Assembly: GCA_963803015.1 (NCBI GenBank)
Contig: CAWDKV010000011.1
Coordinates: 372,001 to 436,000, forward strand
Source: Berkiella sp963803015
GTDB lineage: Bacteria; Pseudomonadota; Gammaproteobacteria; Berkiellales; Berkiellaceae
DNA: 64,000 nucleotides
Reading direction: 5' to 3'
Shown: in pieces, positions 8,731 to 17,163 of the stretch
Position numbering within the stretch: the stretch's first letter is position 1
Layout of the letters: every line of letters begins with the position of its first letter
Made by a program: the position numbers and the translations under genes
The notes under the pieces: generated by a model
Told to the model about the DNA's origin: nothing
What the model saw: only the letters and a program-made list of their open reading frames with translations
The model's database searches: none

Positions 8731-9456
8731 ATGACAAAATTAAGTGTTAATGTAAATAAGCTTGCCACTCTTCGAAATTCTCGGGGAGGAAATAACCCGG
8801 ATGTGTTGAAAACAACATTAGATATTATATCTTTCGGTGCACAAGGAATTACGGTGCATCCCCGTCCAGATGAAAGGCATATTCGCAGGAAGGATGTTTA
8901 TGATATTGCACCGAAAATTAATGTCGAATTTAATATCGAAGGCTACCCTGATGATGATTTCCTAGCCTTAGTCAGTGAAATTAGGCCTGCACAATGCACT
9001 TTAGTACCGGATCCCCCTCATGTACTGACCTCGAATGCAGGCTGGGATGTTGAAAAAAATGTTGATTTTTTAAAGAAGGTTATCAGATCCTTGCATGCTA
9101 GTGGGATAAGAACGTCTTTATTCGTTGATCCCTATAAACTCACCGAACATGAAATTACATTATTGAAAGAGATAGGGACAGATAGAGTTGAGCTTTATAC
9201 AGAAGCCTATGCGCATGGTTATGGCACATCAAAAGAAGAAGAAGTGCTTGATGTCTATAAAAAAGCAGCTACAGAGATTAATAAACAAGGAATAGAGCTC
9301 AATGCGGGGCATGATCTTAATCTTGAAAATTTAAGCGCATTTATTAAAGCAATCCCTACTATAAAAGAAGTATCGATAGGGCATGCTCTTATTTGTGATG
9401 CTTTGAGTTTTGGCTTAAAAGAAACCATTGCGCGTTATTTGGCGTGCTTAAAATGA
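8731..9456 (+). CDS. pdxJ: Pyridoxine 5'-phosphate synthase
   Basis: PdxJ condenses 1-deoxyxylulose 5-phosphate with 3-amino-2-oxopropyl phosphate in DXP-dependent vitamin B6 synthesis. The 241-residue protein shows the family landmarks: Leu-Ser-Val-Asn-Val-Asn-Lys at the start, Arg-Gly-Gly-Asn-Asn-Pro-Asp, Ile-Thr-Val-His-Pro-Arg-Pro-Asp-Glu-Arg-His-Ile near residue 50, Asn-Ile-Glu-Gly-Tyr-Pro, Leu-Val-Pro-Asp-Pro, and a C-terminal Asn-Ala-Gly-His-Asp-Leu-Asn and Ser-Ile-Gly-His-Ala. The ATG at 8731 is preferred over the adjacent TTG because an AAGGAAA ribosome site lies upstream. The stop overlaps the next start (ATGA), so it is coupled to the methionine sulfoxide reductase gene. Confidence 0.95.
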   Translation: MTKLSVNVNKLATLRNSRGGNNPDVLKTTLDIISFGAQGITVHPRPDERHIRRKDVYDIAPKINVEFNIEGYPDDDFLALVSEIRPAQCTLVPDPPHVLTSNAGWDVEKNVDFLKKVIRSLHASGIRTSLFVDPYKLTEHEITLLKEIGTDRVELYTEAYAHGYGTSKEEEVLDVYKKAATEINKQGIELNAGHDLNLENLSAFIKAIPTIKEVSIGHALICDALSFGLKETIARYLACLK

Positions 9457-10316
9457 GTGATAAATCAGCAAGTTTGACTCCTTCTATTTTGAAAATAGTA
9501 CGAGATAAAGGAACGGAATATCCTTCAACTGGCGAATATAATGAATTTGACGTACCGGGGACTTATTTATGTCGTCAATGTGGTTTAGGCTTATATCGTG
9601 CAAGCTCAAAATTTTTCTCTGCTTGTGGCTGGCCAAGCTTTGATAAAGAGATCCCCGATCATGTTTTAAGAGAAAGAGATGCTGATGGCCACCGCGTTGA
9701 AATTTTATGTCAAAGATGTCGGGCGCATTTGGGACATGTTTTTGAAGGTGAAATGTTAACTCCTTTAAATACCAGGCACTGCGTTAATTCTCGCAGTTTA
9801 GATTTTGTGGAGAATGTGAAGGTGGAAGATTCAGAAGAAGCGATATTAGCGGCAGGATGTTTTTGGGGAGTAGAATACTATTTCAAAAAGTTGCCTGGCG
9901 TGCTTAAAGTGGAAGTAGGGTATACCGGTGGCCACAAAAATAACCCAACTTATAAAGAGATCTGCACTGGAAAGACAGGGCATTTTGAAGCCATACGGGT
10001 TCTTTATGATCCCAGCATTGTTACCTTTGAGAAAATTACTAAATACTTCTTTGAAATTCATGATCCCACTCAAATAAATGGCCAAGGTCCTGATTTAGGC
10101 GAGCAATATTTAAGCGTGGTGTTTTATTATGATGAGTCACAAAAAAGCACCGCAGAGAAGCTTATTTTGCAGCTGGAAGAAAAAGGTTACAGTATCGCTA
10201 CACGCATTTTACCGGTAAGTACTTTTTGGAAAGCAGAAGAGTATCATCAAGAATATTATCAAAAATCAGGGCATCAGCCTTATTGCCATCGTTATGTTAA
10301 GCGTTTTGATGATTAG
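9453..10316 (+). CDS. msrAB: Bifunctional methionine sulfoxide reductase, MsrB-MsrA fusion
   Basis: The 287-residue protein fuses an N-terminal MsrB (about 15-125) to a C-terminal MsrA (about 130-285). MsrB has the two zinc Cys pairs (Cys-Arg-Gln-Cys and Cys-Gln-Arg-Cys), the Gly-His-Val-Phe motif and the catalytic Cys in Arg-His-Cys-Val-Asn-Ser. MsrA has the Ala-Gly-Cys-Phe-Trp-Gly catalytic motif and Val-Gly-Tyr-Thr-Gly-Gly. Together they repair both epimers of methionine sulfoxide. No signal peptide is visible, so it acts in the cytosol. The start is the ATG in the ATGA overlap with pdxJ; an upstream GTG is in frame but less likely. Confidence 0.93.
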   Translation: MSDKSASLTPSILKIVRDKGTEYPSTGEYNEFDVPGTYLCRQCGLGLYRASSKFFSACGWPSFDKEIPDHVLRERDADGHRVEILCQRCRAHLGHVFEGEMLTPLNTRHCVNSRSLDFVENVKVEDSEEAILAAGCFWGVEYYFKKLPGVLKVEVGYTGGHKNNPTYKEICTGKTGHFEAIRVLYDPSIVTFEKITKYFFEIHDPTQINGQGPDLGEQYLSVVFYYDESQKSTAEKLILQLEEKGYSIATRILPVSTFWKAEEYHQEYYQKSGHQPYCHRYVKRFDD

Positions 10317-10533
10317 TGGAAAAGTTATATATCCAAATTTTGTTTATCGAAAAAGGCTATCGTAATCAAAATCTAGGTTCTTTTCTTATTAATAAAGTTG
10401 AATCAAAAGCGAGAACCATGGGTACTGATAGTACATACCGATACTTTCGATTCTCAAGCATGGATATGAGGTCTCTGATATTCTTGAAGATTGCCCTGAA
10501 GGGCACAAGAGATACTATTTTTTTTGCGTTTAA
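10316..10533 (+). pseudogene. Decayed GNAT acetyltransferase fragment
   Basis: The first frame (GTG at 10316) encodes a GNAT core: Ile-Gln-Ile-Leu-Phe-Ile-Glu-Lys-Gly-Tyr-Arg-Asn-Gln-Asn-Leu-Gly with Leu-Ile-Asn-Lys-Val-Glu-Ser-Lys-Ala, the acetyl-CoA-binding motif A. The typical ending (Lys-His-Gly-Tyr-Glu-Val, then Leu-Glu-Asp-Cys-Pro-Glu-Gly-His-Lys-Arg-Tyr-Tyr-Phe) lies in another frame, closing with TAA at 10531-10533. At least one shift and a small deletion separate the two, and the N-terminal part is missing. It abuts the direct repeats at 10540, so decay may be linked to their insertion. Confidence 0.7.
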
Positions 10534-10539
10534 TATGCT

Positions 10540-10589
10540 CGTGAGTCCAAAGATCTCGCTGGCGTTATTCCCGCGAAGGCGGGAATCCA
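10540..10589 (+). repeat. REP-like palindromic repeat, copy 1
   Basis: A 50-bp unit whose core is the palindrome ATTCCCGCGAAGGCGGGAAT, preceded by GTCCAAAGATCTCGCTGGCG. It forms a tandem pair with 10593-10642 (period 53 bp, differing at one core-flanking base) and has an inverted partner at 11211-11257. Confidence 0.9.
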
Positions 10590-10592
10590 TAT

Positions 10593-10642
10593 CGTGAGTC
10601 CAAAGATCTCGCTGGCGTCATTCCCGCGAAGGCGGGAATCCA
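10593..10642 (+). repeat. REP-like palindromic repeat, copy 2
   Basis: Second direct copy of the 50-bp unit, 3 bp after copy 1, with the flank GGCGTCATTCCCGCG where copy 1 has GGCGTTATTCCCGCG. With the inverted copy at 11211 it brackets the GIY-YIG gene. Confidence 0.9.
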
Positions 10643-10921
10643 GAAATTATTAACTTTATAAAAAGCCAATCTCTGCATAGTTCATTTTGCAGATTTTTCT
10701 CAAGGAAATTCATACCCTGCCCTCAGAAAAAGTTGTCTTGTTGACGTTAAGCAAAACAGTGCATTATCACCTTGATTGACTAATGATAGCCAGGTATTCC
10801 ATAATTTCATTCGGCCCCTCTTTTTTTTTAGCAAAACAAATTTTATCTAAAATAGGGGGATCGTCAATGGGTTCATTTTATGAGATTTTAATGCATACAG
10901 AAAGCAAAACAGGAAATGACC
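10643..10921. other. Non-coding stretch inside the repeat-bracketed segment
   Basis: These 279 bases between the direct repeats and the GIY-YIG gene hold no supported open frame. They are AT-rich, with a T9 run at about 10823. I see no tRNA or clear promoter. Confidence 0.5.
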
Positions 10922-11206
10922 ATGTCCTCGTTTGTGTACATATTAGCCAATAAAAGAAATGGCACTCTTTGCACCGGTGTAACATCTGATTTAATCAAAC
11001 GGGTTCATCAACACAAATCAAATCTTGTGGAAGGATTTACCAAGAAATACAGTATTCATCATTTAATCTACTATGAGATTTTTGACGATATCACAGAAGC
11101 TATCGCAAGAGAAAAATGTATAAAAAAATGGCGTCGCCAGTGGAAATTGGCCCTCATTGAACGTATAAATCCTCAATGGCAAGACCTCTATGACAGTCTA
11201 TTATGA
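10922..11206 (+). CDS. GIY-YIG nuclease domain protein (UPF0213/YhbQ-like)
   Basis: The 94-residue protein is a lone GIY-YIG domain. Val-Tyr-Ile-Leu stands for the first motif and Cys-Thr-Gly-Val-Thr for the second. They are followed by the catalytic Arg in Leu-Ile-Lys-Arg-Val-His-Gln-His, the Tyr-Tyr-Glu strand and the metal-binding Glu in Ala-Ile-Ala-Arg-Glu-Lys, then Ile-Lys-Lys-Trp-Arg-Arg. Such proteins are small DNA endonucleases of unclear role, often associated with repeats. The ATG at 10922 fits AGGA at 10911-10914 better than the ATG at 10916. The gene sits between inverted copies of a palindromic repeat; its stop is only four bases before the right-hand copy. Confidence 0.88.
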   Translation: MSSFVYILANKRNGTLCTGVTSDLIKRVHQHKSNLVEGFTKKYSIHHLIYYEIFDDITEAIAREKCIKKWRRQWKLALIERINPQWQDLYDSLL

Positions 11207-11210
11207 TTAC

Positions 11211-11257
11211 TGGATTCCCGCTTTCGCGGGAATGACGCCGGCGAGATCTTTGGACTC
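11211..11257 (-). repeat. REP-like palindromic repeat, inverted copy 3
   Basis: The reverse complement of the repeat at 10540 and 10593, matching over about 47 bp with a few substitutions. With those copies it forms an inverted pair around the GIY-YIG gene. Confidence 0.88.
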
Positions 11258-11407
11258 TCAAGAGATGGTTGAAAACACAATAATATATTTAATTGGCTTT
11301 GCTGGGACGAGAAAACTAATAATTGCTAAAGAAATTATTGCAAAAATCAATATAAAATCGGAAAATGCTTGTTACTTATCTTTATAGAAAAACCCCGAGT
11401 AGAAAAA

Positions 11408-12184
11408 ATGAATAAGACTTATCAAAACCTAAAGACAAATTCTGATTCAGACGTTTATGGGAAGCTTTGCGCTGAATTTTATGACAATGATAAACCGTTT
11501 GCCACTGATCAAGAAATTGCCTTTTATGGTCAGTTTTTTAGGAAGGACCAATTGATACTGGAGCCAATGTGTGGGAGTGGAAGGTTACTGATACCAATGT
11601 TAGAAGCGGGTTATAAGGTGCATGGACTCGATAACTCACCCTATATGCTAGCAAGCTGTAAAGAACGCTTAAAGCAGCATAACTTACATGCGGAAATCTT
11701 TGAACAATCTGTGACAGAACTTAATTTAACCCAAAAATATGACGGTATTATTATACCATTTGGATCTTTTCAACTGTTATATCCTCGCGATGTAGCTTAT
11801 GAAGCATTAGTAAAGTTACATCGACACTTAAAGCTTGGAGGAAAAATAGTTTTTGATTTGTTTATTCCTTGGGAAACAATGTATCTTGATGGCGAAGAAG
11901 AAAGGAATGAAAAAAGCACCATCTTACCTAATGGCAGCATCATTATTCATAAGTCACATTCCAAAGCAAACAAATTCGAGCAGCATTCCACTAGTTACAG
12001 TACATACGAGAAAATAATTGATGGCAACGTCATTATTAAAGAAGAAGACATTATGCATCTTTGCTGGTACTTCTTGTATGAATTTGAGCTTATTCTAGAA
12101 AAACATGGTTTTAGTAATGTTAAAAGACTCAAAAAAGTAATTAACAATGAAGAGCTGATAGTTTACATCGCTGAAAAAGCATAG
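11408..12184 (+). CDS. Class I SAM-dependent methyltransferase
   Basis: The 258-residue protein has a Rossmann-type SAM site: Leu-Glu-Pro-Met-Cys-Gly-Ser-Gly-Arg-Leu (motif I, about residue 60), then Val-His-Gly-Leu-Asp-Asn-Ser (acidic ribose-binding Asp), an aspartate strand Tyr-Asp-Gly-Ile-Ile-Ile and Leu-Lys-Leu-Gly-Gly-Lys-Ile-Val. The substrate cannot be told. The ATG at 11408 is used; a TTG frame opens 39 bases earlier but crosses poor coding sequence. No strong ribosome site is visible. Confidence 0.82.
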   Translation: MNKTYQNLKTNSDSDVYGKLCAEFYDNDKPFATDQEIAFYGQFFRKDQLILEPMCGSGRLLIPMLEAGYKVHGLDNSPYMLASCKERLKQHNLHAEIFEQSVTELNLTQKYDGIIIPFGSFQLLYPRDVAYEALVKLHRHLKLGGKIVFDLFIPWETMYLDGEEERNEKSTILPNGSIIIHKSHSKANKFEQHSTSYSTYEKIIDGNVIIKEEDIMHLCWYFLYEFELILEKHGFSNVKRLKKVINNEELIVYIAEKA

Positions 12185-12384
12185 ATGTTTACATTAAAAA
12201 TAAAATGAAAAAGATTCTTTCGATTATTTTGTTATCTGCGGTCAAATTGTGTTGGGTGAATCCTCTGATTTAAGCGGAGCGCAGCCAATGACCTGTATTC
12301 GCCAAAGCTACGCCACGCTAACATTGTCAGGCTCTTTGAGCATAGCGTAGACGAGCGCCGAAATTTCATCTGAGAAGAGTGTAT
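12185..12384. other. Intergenic stretch between convergent genes
   Basis: About 200 bases between two convergent genes. Near the right end (about 12354-12371) CGCCGAAATTTCATCT resembles the arm of the palindromic repeat at 29109-29213 with one change, so this may be another degraded copy. No gene seen. Confidence 0.35.
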
Positions 12385-13626
12385 TTATGGTGCTGCTGAT
12401 TTTCTTTCTAGACCGACATCAGCCTTTCCTTCTTGAGTACGATTCAATTTATTTTTACTATCTTCACCATTTGTCTGTCGTGAACGCGCGGCGCCATCAA
12501 CGTCCATTGTAGTTAGCGCAGCAGTTGCATCTAGATAAGTTGGGTCTTTCACCGCATCGGCGCCACGCTTGAGTCCGCGCGTTTCAGTCTCTGGATTCAA
12601 TGTGCTGTGCGTCGCCGCTGCCATTTCGTCTGCACTCCGTTTATGTCTCGGTGCTTCTACAGGGGTGGCTGCTGCGACCGCAGTATTCAGGCCATTATCA
12701 TTCTCTGGTGATGCGACTACAGAAAGAGATTCAGCACTTTGGCTCAATGAAGATAAGGGACTTTCTGTGCTAACAACGGGATGCAACAACAAGGGAGCAG
12801 CTTGCGATAAAGGGCGTGCAGAAAGCACGCTCGAAACTGGTAACAAAGGATCAATATTACTTGTACCGTTGTTTAAAAGTCCTTGTGCGCTTTGATAATG
12901 CATCGGTGGCGGAGCAAAAATAACAGGAGCAGTACTTGGTCCAAGAAGAGTTTGTTCAGCTAAAAGAGGGCTAGTAGATAAAATGGGTTGTTCTTCTATA
13001 GCAGGCGTTGTTCCTACTTGTGTCAAAGCGGGTAATTCTTTATCTTTAGAAGTACCAAAGAAAGCATTATACATTAACTCTCCAAAAGCTTGACGGAAAT
13101 CAGGATTATCAATGAGTTCTGTTAATGGGTTGATAACCATGCCCAACCCCCCCGATAAACCCGCAGATACTAAAATTCCTAAACCTGGCAAATTGACACT
13201 TAACGCAGCAACAAAAGTGAGCAAAGGAAGAATGGTAGTTAAACTGATATAAATGGATTTAGCTGAGAGTGTTTCTAAAAATATCTTTATATGTAAAGCA
13301 CTTATTAGCACACCAACAGAGATGAAGGCACTGTAGGCTAATGTAGTTGCCAAAGAGGGTGATACAGAAAGAGATAATGGAATGTAGACTAAATTGTAAG
13401 CAACTTGGCCGAATGCTTTTGCGATTTGAACAGAAATAGGACCAAAAAAAGTTTTACTGATCAACCATATTGGTGCACAAATTAGCATCATTGATAAGGC
13501 TTGAAATATCCCGCCTGCAATATTTTTAAACGTCAGACCATCTTCTTGCACCTTATTTTTCAAGAGGTGAAAACTTTCTTGAAGGGTTTTCGGTTTATTA
13601 AACGGGGTAGTTGCACCAGCTTTCAT
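12385..13626 (-). CDS. Putative membrane protein with a long low-complexity, basic-patch tail
   Basis: No family is recognised. The 413-residue protein has several hydrophobic segments between about residues 35 and 185 (at least four membrane spans) and a long hydrophilic C-terminal half rich in Ala, Ser, Pro and Thr. The tail contains two similar basic patches, His-Lys-Arg-Ser-Ala-Asp-Glu (about 328) and Leu-Lys-Arg-Gly-Ala-Asp-Ala (about 352). A membrane N-terminus with a disordered basic tail recalls secreted proteins that insert into host membranes, but that is inference. GGAGGAGC precedes the ATG, so expression is well supported. Confidence 0.75.
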   Translation of the reverse strand: MKAGATTPFNKPKTLQESFHLLKNKVQEDGLTFKNIAGGIFQALSMMLICAPIWLISKTFFGPISVQIAKAFGQVAYNLVYIPLSLSVSPSLATTLAYSAFISVGVLISALHIKIFLETLSAKSIYISLTTILPLLTFVAALSVNLPGLGILVSAGLSGGLGMVINPLTELIDNPDFRQAFGELMYNAFFGTSKDKELPALTQVGTTPAIEEQPILSTSPLLAEQTLLGPSTAPVIFAPPPMHYQSAQGLLNNGTSNIDPLLPVSSVLSARPLSQAAPLLLHPVVSTESPLSSLSQSAESLSVVASPENDNGLNTAVAAATPVEAPRHKRSADEMAAATHSTLNPETETRGLKRGADAVKDPTYLDATAALTTMDVDGAARSRQTNGEDSKNKLNRTQEGKADVGLERKSAAP

Positions 13627-13826
13627 TTACAATAGCTCCTCCGGGAATCGATAAATTGAGAGGAGACAATTTATGTCATCTATTTTATATATTCAACTAC
13701 CTAAAGCATCATTTTGATATGAGGTAGGATTAATACTATAAAAGGAAAATATGTGCTCTGAACTTGATAGTACACCTATTAACAAGTAATCTAGCTTTGG
13801 AAAAAAGATTTTGTAAGTGAGAAGAG

Positions 13827-14540
13827 ATGGCTACCTATTTATTAGTGCATGGATCTTGGCATGGTGCCTGGTGTTGGGAAGAGGTGATCCCTTTGTTAAA
13901 AAAACAAAATCACCACGTTTTCGCGCCAGATCTGCCAGGGCATGGCAATAATCCCATGACGCTTAAGAGCATTAATTTCAATTCCTACGTTGAGTGCATT
14001 AATAAATTAATGGATGACATGCAAGAGCCTGTGATATTGGTTGGGCATAGTATGGGGGGCATGGTGATTTCTCATGTTGCCCAATCCTACCCTAGGAAGA
14101 TTAAACACTTAGTTTATTTAGCTGGATTTTTACCGCAAAATGGAGAGTCTTTAAGCGCAATAGCGCAAAAACAACCCTTAACGCCGATTACACGCGCTAT
14201 CCATGCTATCCCTGAAGAAAATGCCCTGACATTTCCTTTAGAGCATATGAAGGAATTTGCTTATCATCGATGTTCTGATCTGCTATTAGCAAAAATATTG
14301 CCGCGACTATGTGTTGAGCCTTTTGTGCCTTGGATAACACCCGTTAAAATTGACCCTTTGATTTTTGAAAAAATAAGTCGGGTATACATTGAGTGCCGGG
14401 ACGATCAGGCGATAACACTTGCCTCTCAAAGAAGAATGCAAAAGGAAACGCCCTGTACAGTTTATAGTTTGGATTGCGATCACTCGCCTTTTTATTCTGA
14501 GCCCAATGGCTTAGTTCAAATTTTACTGTCTTTAGCTTAA
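13827..14540 (+). CDS. Alpha/beta hydrolase (esterase-like)
   Basis: The 237-residue protein begins with Leu-Leu-Val-His-Gly-Ser-Trp-His-Gly-Ala-Trp-Cys-Trp, carrying the oxyanion-hole HG. It continues with Ala-Pro-Asp-Leu-Pro-Gly-His-Gly, the nucleophile elbow Gly-His-Ser-Met-Gly-Gly (Ser about 76), and a C-terminal His in Asp-Cys-Asp-His-Ser-Pro-Phe. This is the pattern of the plant methylesterase/hydroxynitrile lyase-like branch. No signal peptide, so probably cytosolic. Substrate unknown. Confidence 0.88.
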   Translation: MATYLLVHGSWHGAWCWEEVIPLLKKQNHHVFAPDLPGHGNNPMTLKSINFNSYVECINKLMDDMQEPVILVGHSMGGMVISHVAQSYPRKIKHLVYLAGFLPQNGESLSAIAQKQPLTPITRAIHAIPEENALTFPLEHMKEFAYHRCSDLLLAKILPRLCVEPFVPWITPVKIDPLIFEKISRVYIECRDDQAITLASQRRMQKETPCTVYSLDCDHSPFYSEPNGLVQILLSLA

Positions 14541-14599
14541 ATGAAAACCAGAAAAAATAGTGTCAGATAATATTTTTAGTAGTAATTTGGTGGTTTAAA

Positions 14600-15277
14600 A
14601 TGAAAACAAACATTCTCCCAGAAGAATTTACAATTTTGTCAGAAGCGGTGCCTGAGTTAAAAATTGATCTTAAATATTGTGGCTCAGATAATCTTATTGG
14701 TCGTCCATTAAAGAATTATGCGCCAGATGGTGTAGCAGTTTTAACCAAGGTAGCAGCTGAATCTGTTAAAAAAATAGCGCAATATATACAAAAACCATCT
14801 GTAAAAGCAGAACTTCAATTGTCTAATCCGACAATTTTGATTTTAGATGCTTATAGACCGCAATCCTCTTGTGAAGATTTTTGGGATTGGAGCCAATCTT
14901 CTTGTGAAAAAACCAAGCAGGATTATTATCCCAACCTAGATAAAAGAGATTTCTTCAAGTTGGGATATATTGCTAGAAAATCTAGTCATTCTCGGGGAAG
15001 CACAATTGATCTCACAATTGTCGATGACATTAATGGCAAATTGCTAGCTATCGATATGGGAACGCGGTTTGACTTTATGGATCCTTTATCTCATCCAGAT
15101 AACCTTGATGTACCCTTGATAGCATATGAAAATAGGCAGTTTTTAAAGAAATTGATGGCAGATTTTGGTTGGAAAGGCATTGATCAAGAATGGTGGCATT
15201 TTACATTTACCCAAGAGCCCTTTGCGGATACTTATTTTGATTTTCCAGTTATAAACTATACTCAAAAAAGCATTTAA
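14600..15277 (+). CDS. ddpX: D-alanyl-D-alanine dipeptidase (peptidase M15, VanX/DdpX-like)
   Basis: The 225-residue protein carries the zinc peptidase motifs of the M15D group: Asp-Ala-Tyr-Arg-Pro (about 90), Ser-Ser-His-Ser-Arg-Gly-Ser-Thr-Ile-Asp (Ser-x-His-x-x-Gly-x-x-x-Asp, zinc His and Asp) and Glu-Trp-Trp-His-Phe (catalytic Glu, third zinc ligand). It hydrolyses D-Ala-D-Ala. No van resistance genes lie nearby, so recycling of cell-wall D-Ala is the likelier role. It has no signal peptide. Its end overlaps the convergent methyltransferase by four bases. Confidence 0.88.
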   Translation: MKTNILPEEFTILSEAVPELKIDLKYCGSDNLIGRPLKNYAPDGVAVLTKVAAESVKKIAQYIQKPSVKAELQLSNPTILILDAYRPQSSCEDFWDWSQSSCEKTKQDYYPNLDKRDFFKLGYIARKSSHSRGSTIDLTIVDDINGKLLAIDMGTRFDFMDPLSHPDNLDVPLIAYENRQFLKKLMADFGWKGIDQEWWHFTFTQEPFADTYFDFPVINYTQKSI

Positions 15278-16026
15278 GTGATTAATAGATGACCACACCG
15301 CATGGATAATGGCCAGCGAATAGGATAAAGCTTATCTGCTGGCCCCCATGCTTTGGCAATATCTTGATAGAGTTCCTCCATTTTTTTCTCTCCTGTTGTT
15401 TTGACTAAGGCATTCACTGCAGACCAAGTATGAATATACCCAAAGAGTTGCATAAGCGACCAGTGATGACATATTTCCATCTGTGGCGCACTTATTTCAT
15501 CAAATGGAAAAGGGAGAGAACGATAGCCTTCTTCTACATAGTGGCGTTCAGGCGGCCAGTAAGAGGCGAGCGTTTTTGAATAAAAGGGTTTAATAATGGC
15601 GTCAATATTTTTGTTGACCGACATCAGCCCATAAGTGATAAGGGCAATAACTCCGCCCGGCCCTAATACGCGATTTACTTCTTGATAATAAAGTGGAAGA
15701 TTAAACCAATGTGCAGCTTGTGCTGCAACGGCTAAATCTACGCTATTGCGAGGAATGCGCGTATTTTCTGTTGTGCAAATGTATTCTACGTGAGGGTGTG
15801 GGACAGCATTAGAAATTTGTGTTTGACTAGCATCTGTTGCGATGACCCGTTCAAATTTATCACCTAGAAGAGTAGACAGCTGCCCAGAGCCACAGCCAGC
15901 ATCCCATGCCAATTTTTGTGCGGGTGAAATATGTACTAAAAAATCAATTAATGAAGAAGGATAGGTGGGTCTATATTCAGCATATTCCGGAGCTTGAGTA
16001 GAAAAATAATCTTTAAAATCTGACAT
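15274..16026 (-). CDS. Class I SAM-dependent methyltransferase (trans-aconitate/Tmt1-like)
   Basis: The 250-residue protein has Asp-Ala-Gly-Cys-Gly-Ser-Gly-Gln-Leu (SAM motif I, about residue 43), Val-Ile-Ala-Thr-Asp-Ala-Ser and an Ala-Ala-Gln-Ala-Ala-His-Trp-Phe segment. The latter, with the N-terminal Tyr-Arg-Pro-Thr-Tyr-Pro, is typical of the yeast Tmt1/YHR209W-like branch. The true substrate is unknown. It is convergent with the dipeptidase gene. Confidence 0.82.
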   Translation of the reverse strand: MSDFKDYFSTQAPEYAEYRPTYPSSLIDFLVHISPAQKLAWDAGCGSGQLSTLLGDKFERVIATDASQTQISNAVPHPHVEYICTTENTRIPRNSVDLAVAAQAAHWFNLPLYYQEVNRVLGPGGVIALITYGLMSVNKNIDAIIKPFYSKTLASYWPPERHYVEEGYRSLPFPFDEISAPQMEICHHWSLMQLFGYIHTWSAVNALVKTTGEKKMEELYQDIAKAWGPADKLYPIRWPLSMRCGHLLIT

Positions 16027-16234
16027 CGTTTTTATCCCACTTACGCAACACTATGCTCAAGCACGTTGGTTTGTTGAGTGTACACCTATGCTTTTATTTA
16101 AAAAAGTTCCCCTTAAATCTTTTTATTTACTCTATACAACACAACTTAACTGAAATATTCTATGAATAGAGTTAGGTAAAACACTACTATTTTGCGTAGT
16201 CATATGTTTATTATCACTAAAAAGGAGAACTGTC

Positions 16235-16429
16235 ATGAAACATAAAAAAGATGAACTAGAAATTAGAAAAGAAAGAAAAGACAAACAAGAGCAATATAGG
16301 CCTAGACCATCAGAGGAAGAAGAGGATGTCGGCACAGAAAAAAGAAGATTTCCTCAAGATAATCCTCGTGAGGATGCAAGGCATAAAGAAAGAGAAAATA
16401 GAAAAGAAAAATTCCGACATAAACCATAA
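16235..16429 (+). CDS. Small highly charged hypothetical protein
   Basis: A 64-residue, almost wholly Lys/Arg/Glu/Asp protein with no hydrophobic core, likely disordered or helical. A clear ribosome site (AAGGAGAA) precedes the ATG and a terminator follows ten bases after the stop, so the gene is probably real although it matches no family I know. A basic, very soluble protein could bind nucleic acid or membranes; unproven. Confidence 0.65.
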   Translation: MKHKKDELEIRKERKDKQEQYRPRPSEEEEDVGTEKRRFPQDNPREDARHKERENRKEKFRHKP

Positions 16430-16439
16430 TTGGGGATTG

Positions 16440-16475
16440 AAAGACGAAGTGTTAAAGACGCTTCGTCTTTTGTTT
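16440..16475 (+). terminator. Rho-independent terminator
   Basis: AAAGACGAAG (16440-16449) pairs with CTTCGTCTTT (16461-16470) around an 11-nt loop, and the stem runs into a T-rich tail TTTGTTTT. It closes the small charged-protein gene. Confidence 0.85.
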
Positions 16476-16510
16476 TATAATTTAGAGGAGATGCGAGAAG
16501 GGGCTTTTTA

Positions 16511-16963
16511 TCACAAATAAAATCGCAAAATAGGTAACATTCTTCCTGGAAGAAATTTGGATTCGATACTGCCAATTTGTTTGGCTCCCATTTTTAGATA
16601 AAAACCTAAAGCATTGGGATCTCCTTCCCAGGTCAAATATCTTAAATTCAATTTTTTAGCTTCAGTCATCACTGCATGCCAAAGTATTTTTCCATAGCCT
16701 TTGCCAATAGACTCTGGGGAGATGAATAATCTACCATCAGATAGCTCTTCCATAGCAGGGCGACACCAAAATCCTTTGATTTCGCCGTGCTCTTCTACTA
16801 CAAAACTAATCGTATTTTCTATCATCTCTGATGTCACTTCTAATTCAGGGTGCCATAAATCAATTAATTCGGGTGCATACCCCCAATACGCTTTAGAACG
16901 CAACGCAATCTCTGTTAAAAGAGGGGCGTCTTCAGGCTTTGCTTTTCTTAAATAATAGTGCAT
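16511..16963 (-). CDS. GNAT-family N-acetyltransferase
   Basis: The 150-residue protein opens with Tyr-Tyr-Leu-Arg-Lys-Ala-Lys-Pro-Glu-Asp-Ala, typical for GNATs. It has a motif A variant Ile-Ser-Pro-Glu-Ser-Ile-Gly-Lys-Gly-Tyr-Gly-Lys with the helix Leu-Trp-His-Ala-Val-Met, and motif B Asp-Pro-Asn-Ala-Leu-Gly-Phe-Tyr-Leu-Lys-Met-Gly-Ala. It would transfer acetyl from acetyl-CoA to an amine; the substrate is unknown. Confidence 0.85.
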   Translation of the reverse strand: MHYYLRKAKPEDAPLLTEIALRSKAYWGYAPELIDLWHPELEVTSEMIENTISFVVEEHGEIKGFWCRPAMEELSDGRLFISPESIGKGYGKILWHAVMTEAKKLNLRYLTWEGDPNALGFYLKMGAKQIGSIESKFLPGRMLPILRFYL

Positions 16964-17163
16964 TTGTCGTCTCCTCTTATTTGCTGTGGCCTACACTCTA
17001 GCATATTACTTTTATGTTAAACTCAGGCCTGCCTTGCGAAACTTTTTAGCGAAGCATGGTCGCTCGTCCCTCGGCGCCTTGCCTACGCGTGCCCCTTAAG
17101 GGAAAGCCAGTATATTAGTATAATTTTTGTTAGGTTTTTAAATAAATATGGGGTGAGGATTGT

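Noticed and set aside
16326..16520. Second frame overlapping the small charged-protein gene
   Set aside because: It crosses the terminator and lacks a ribosome site.
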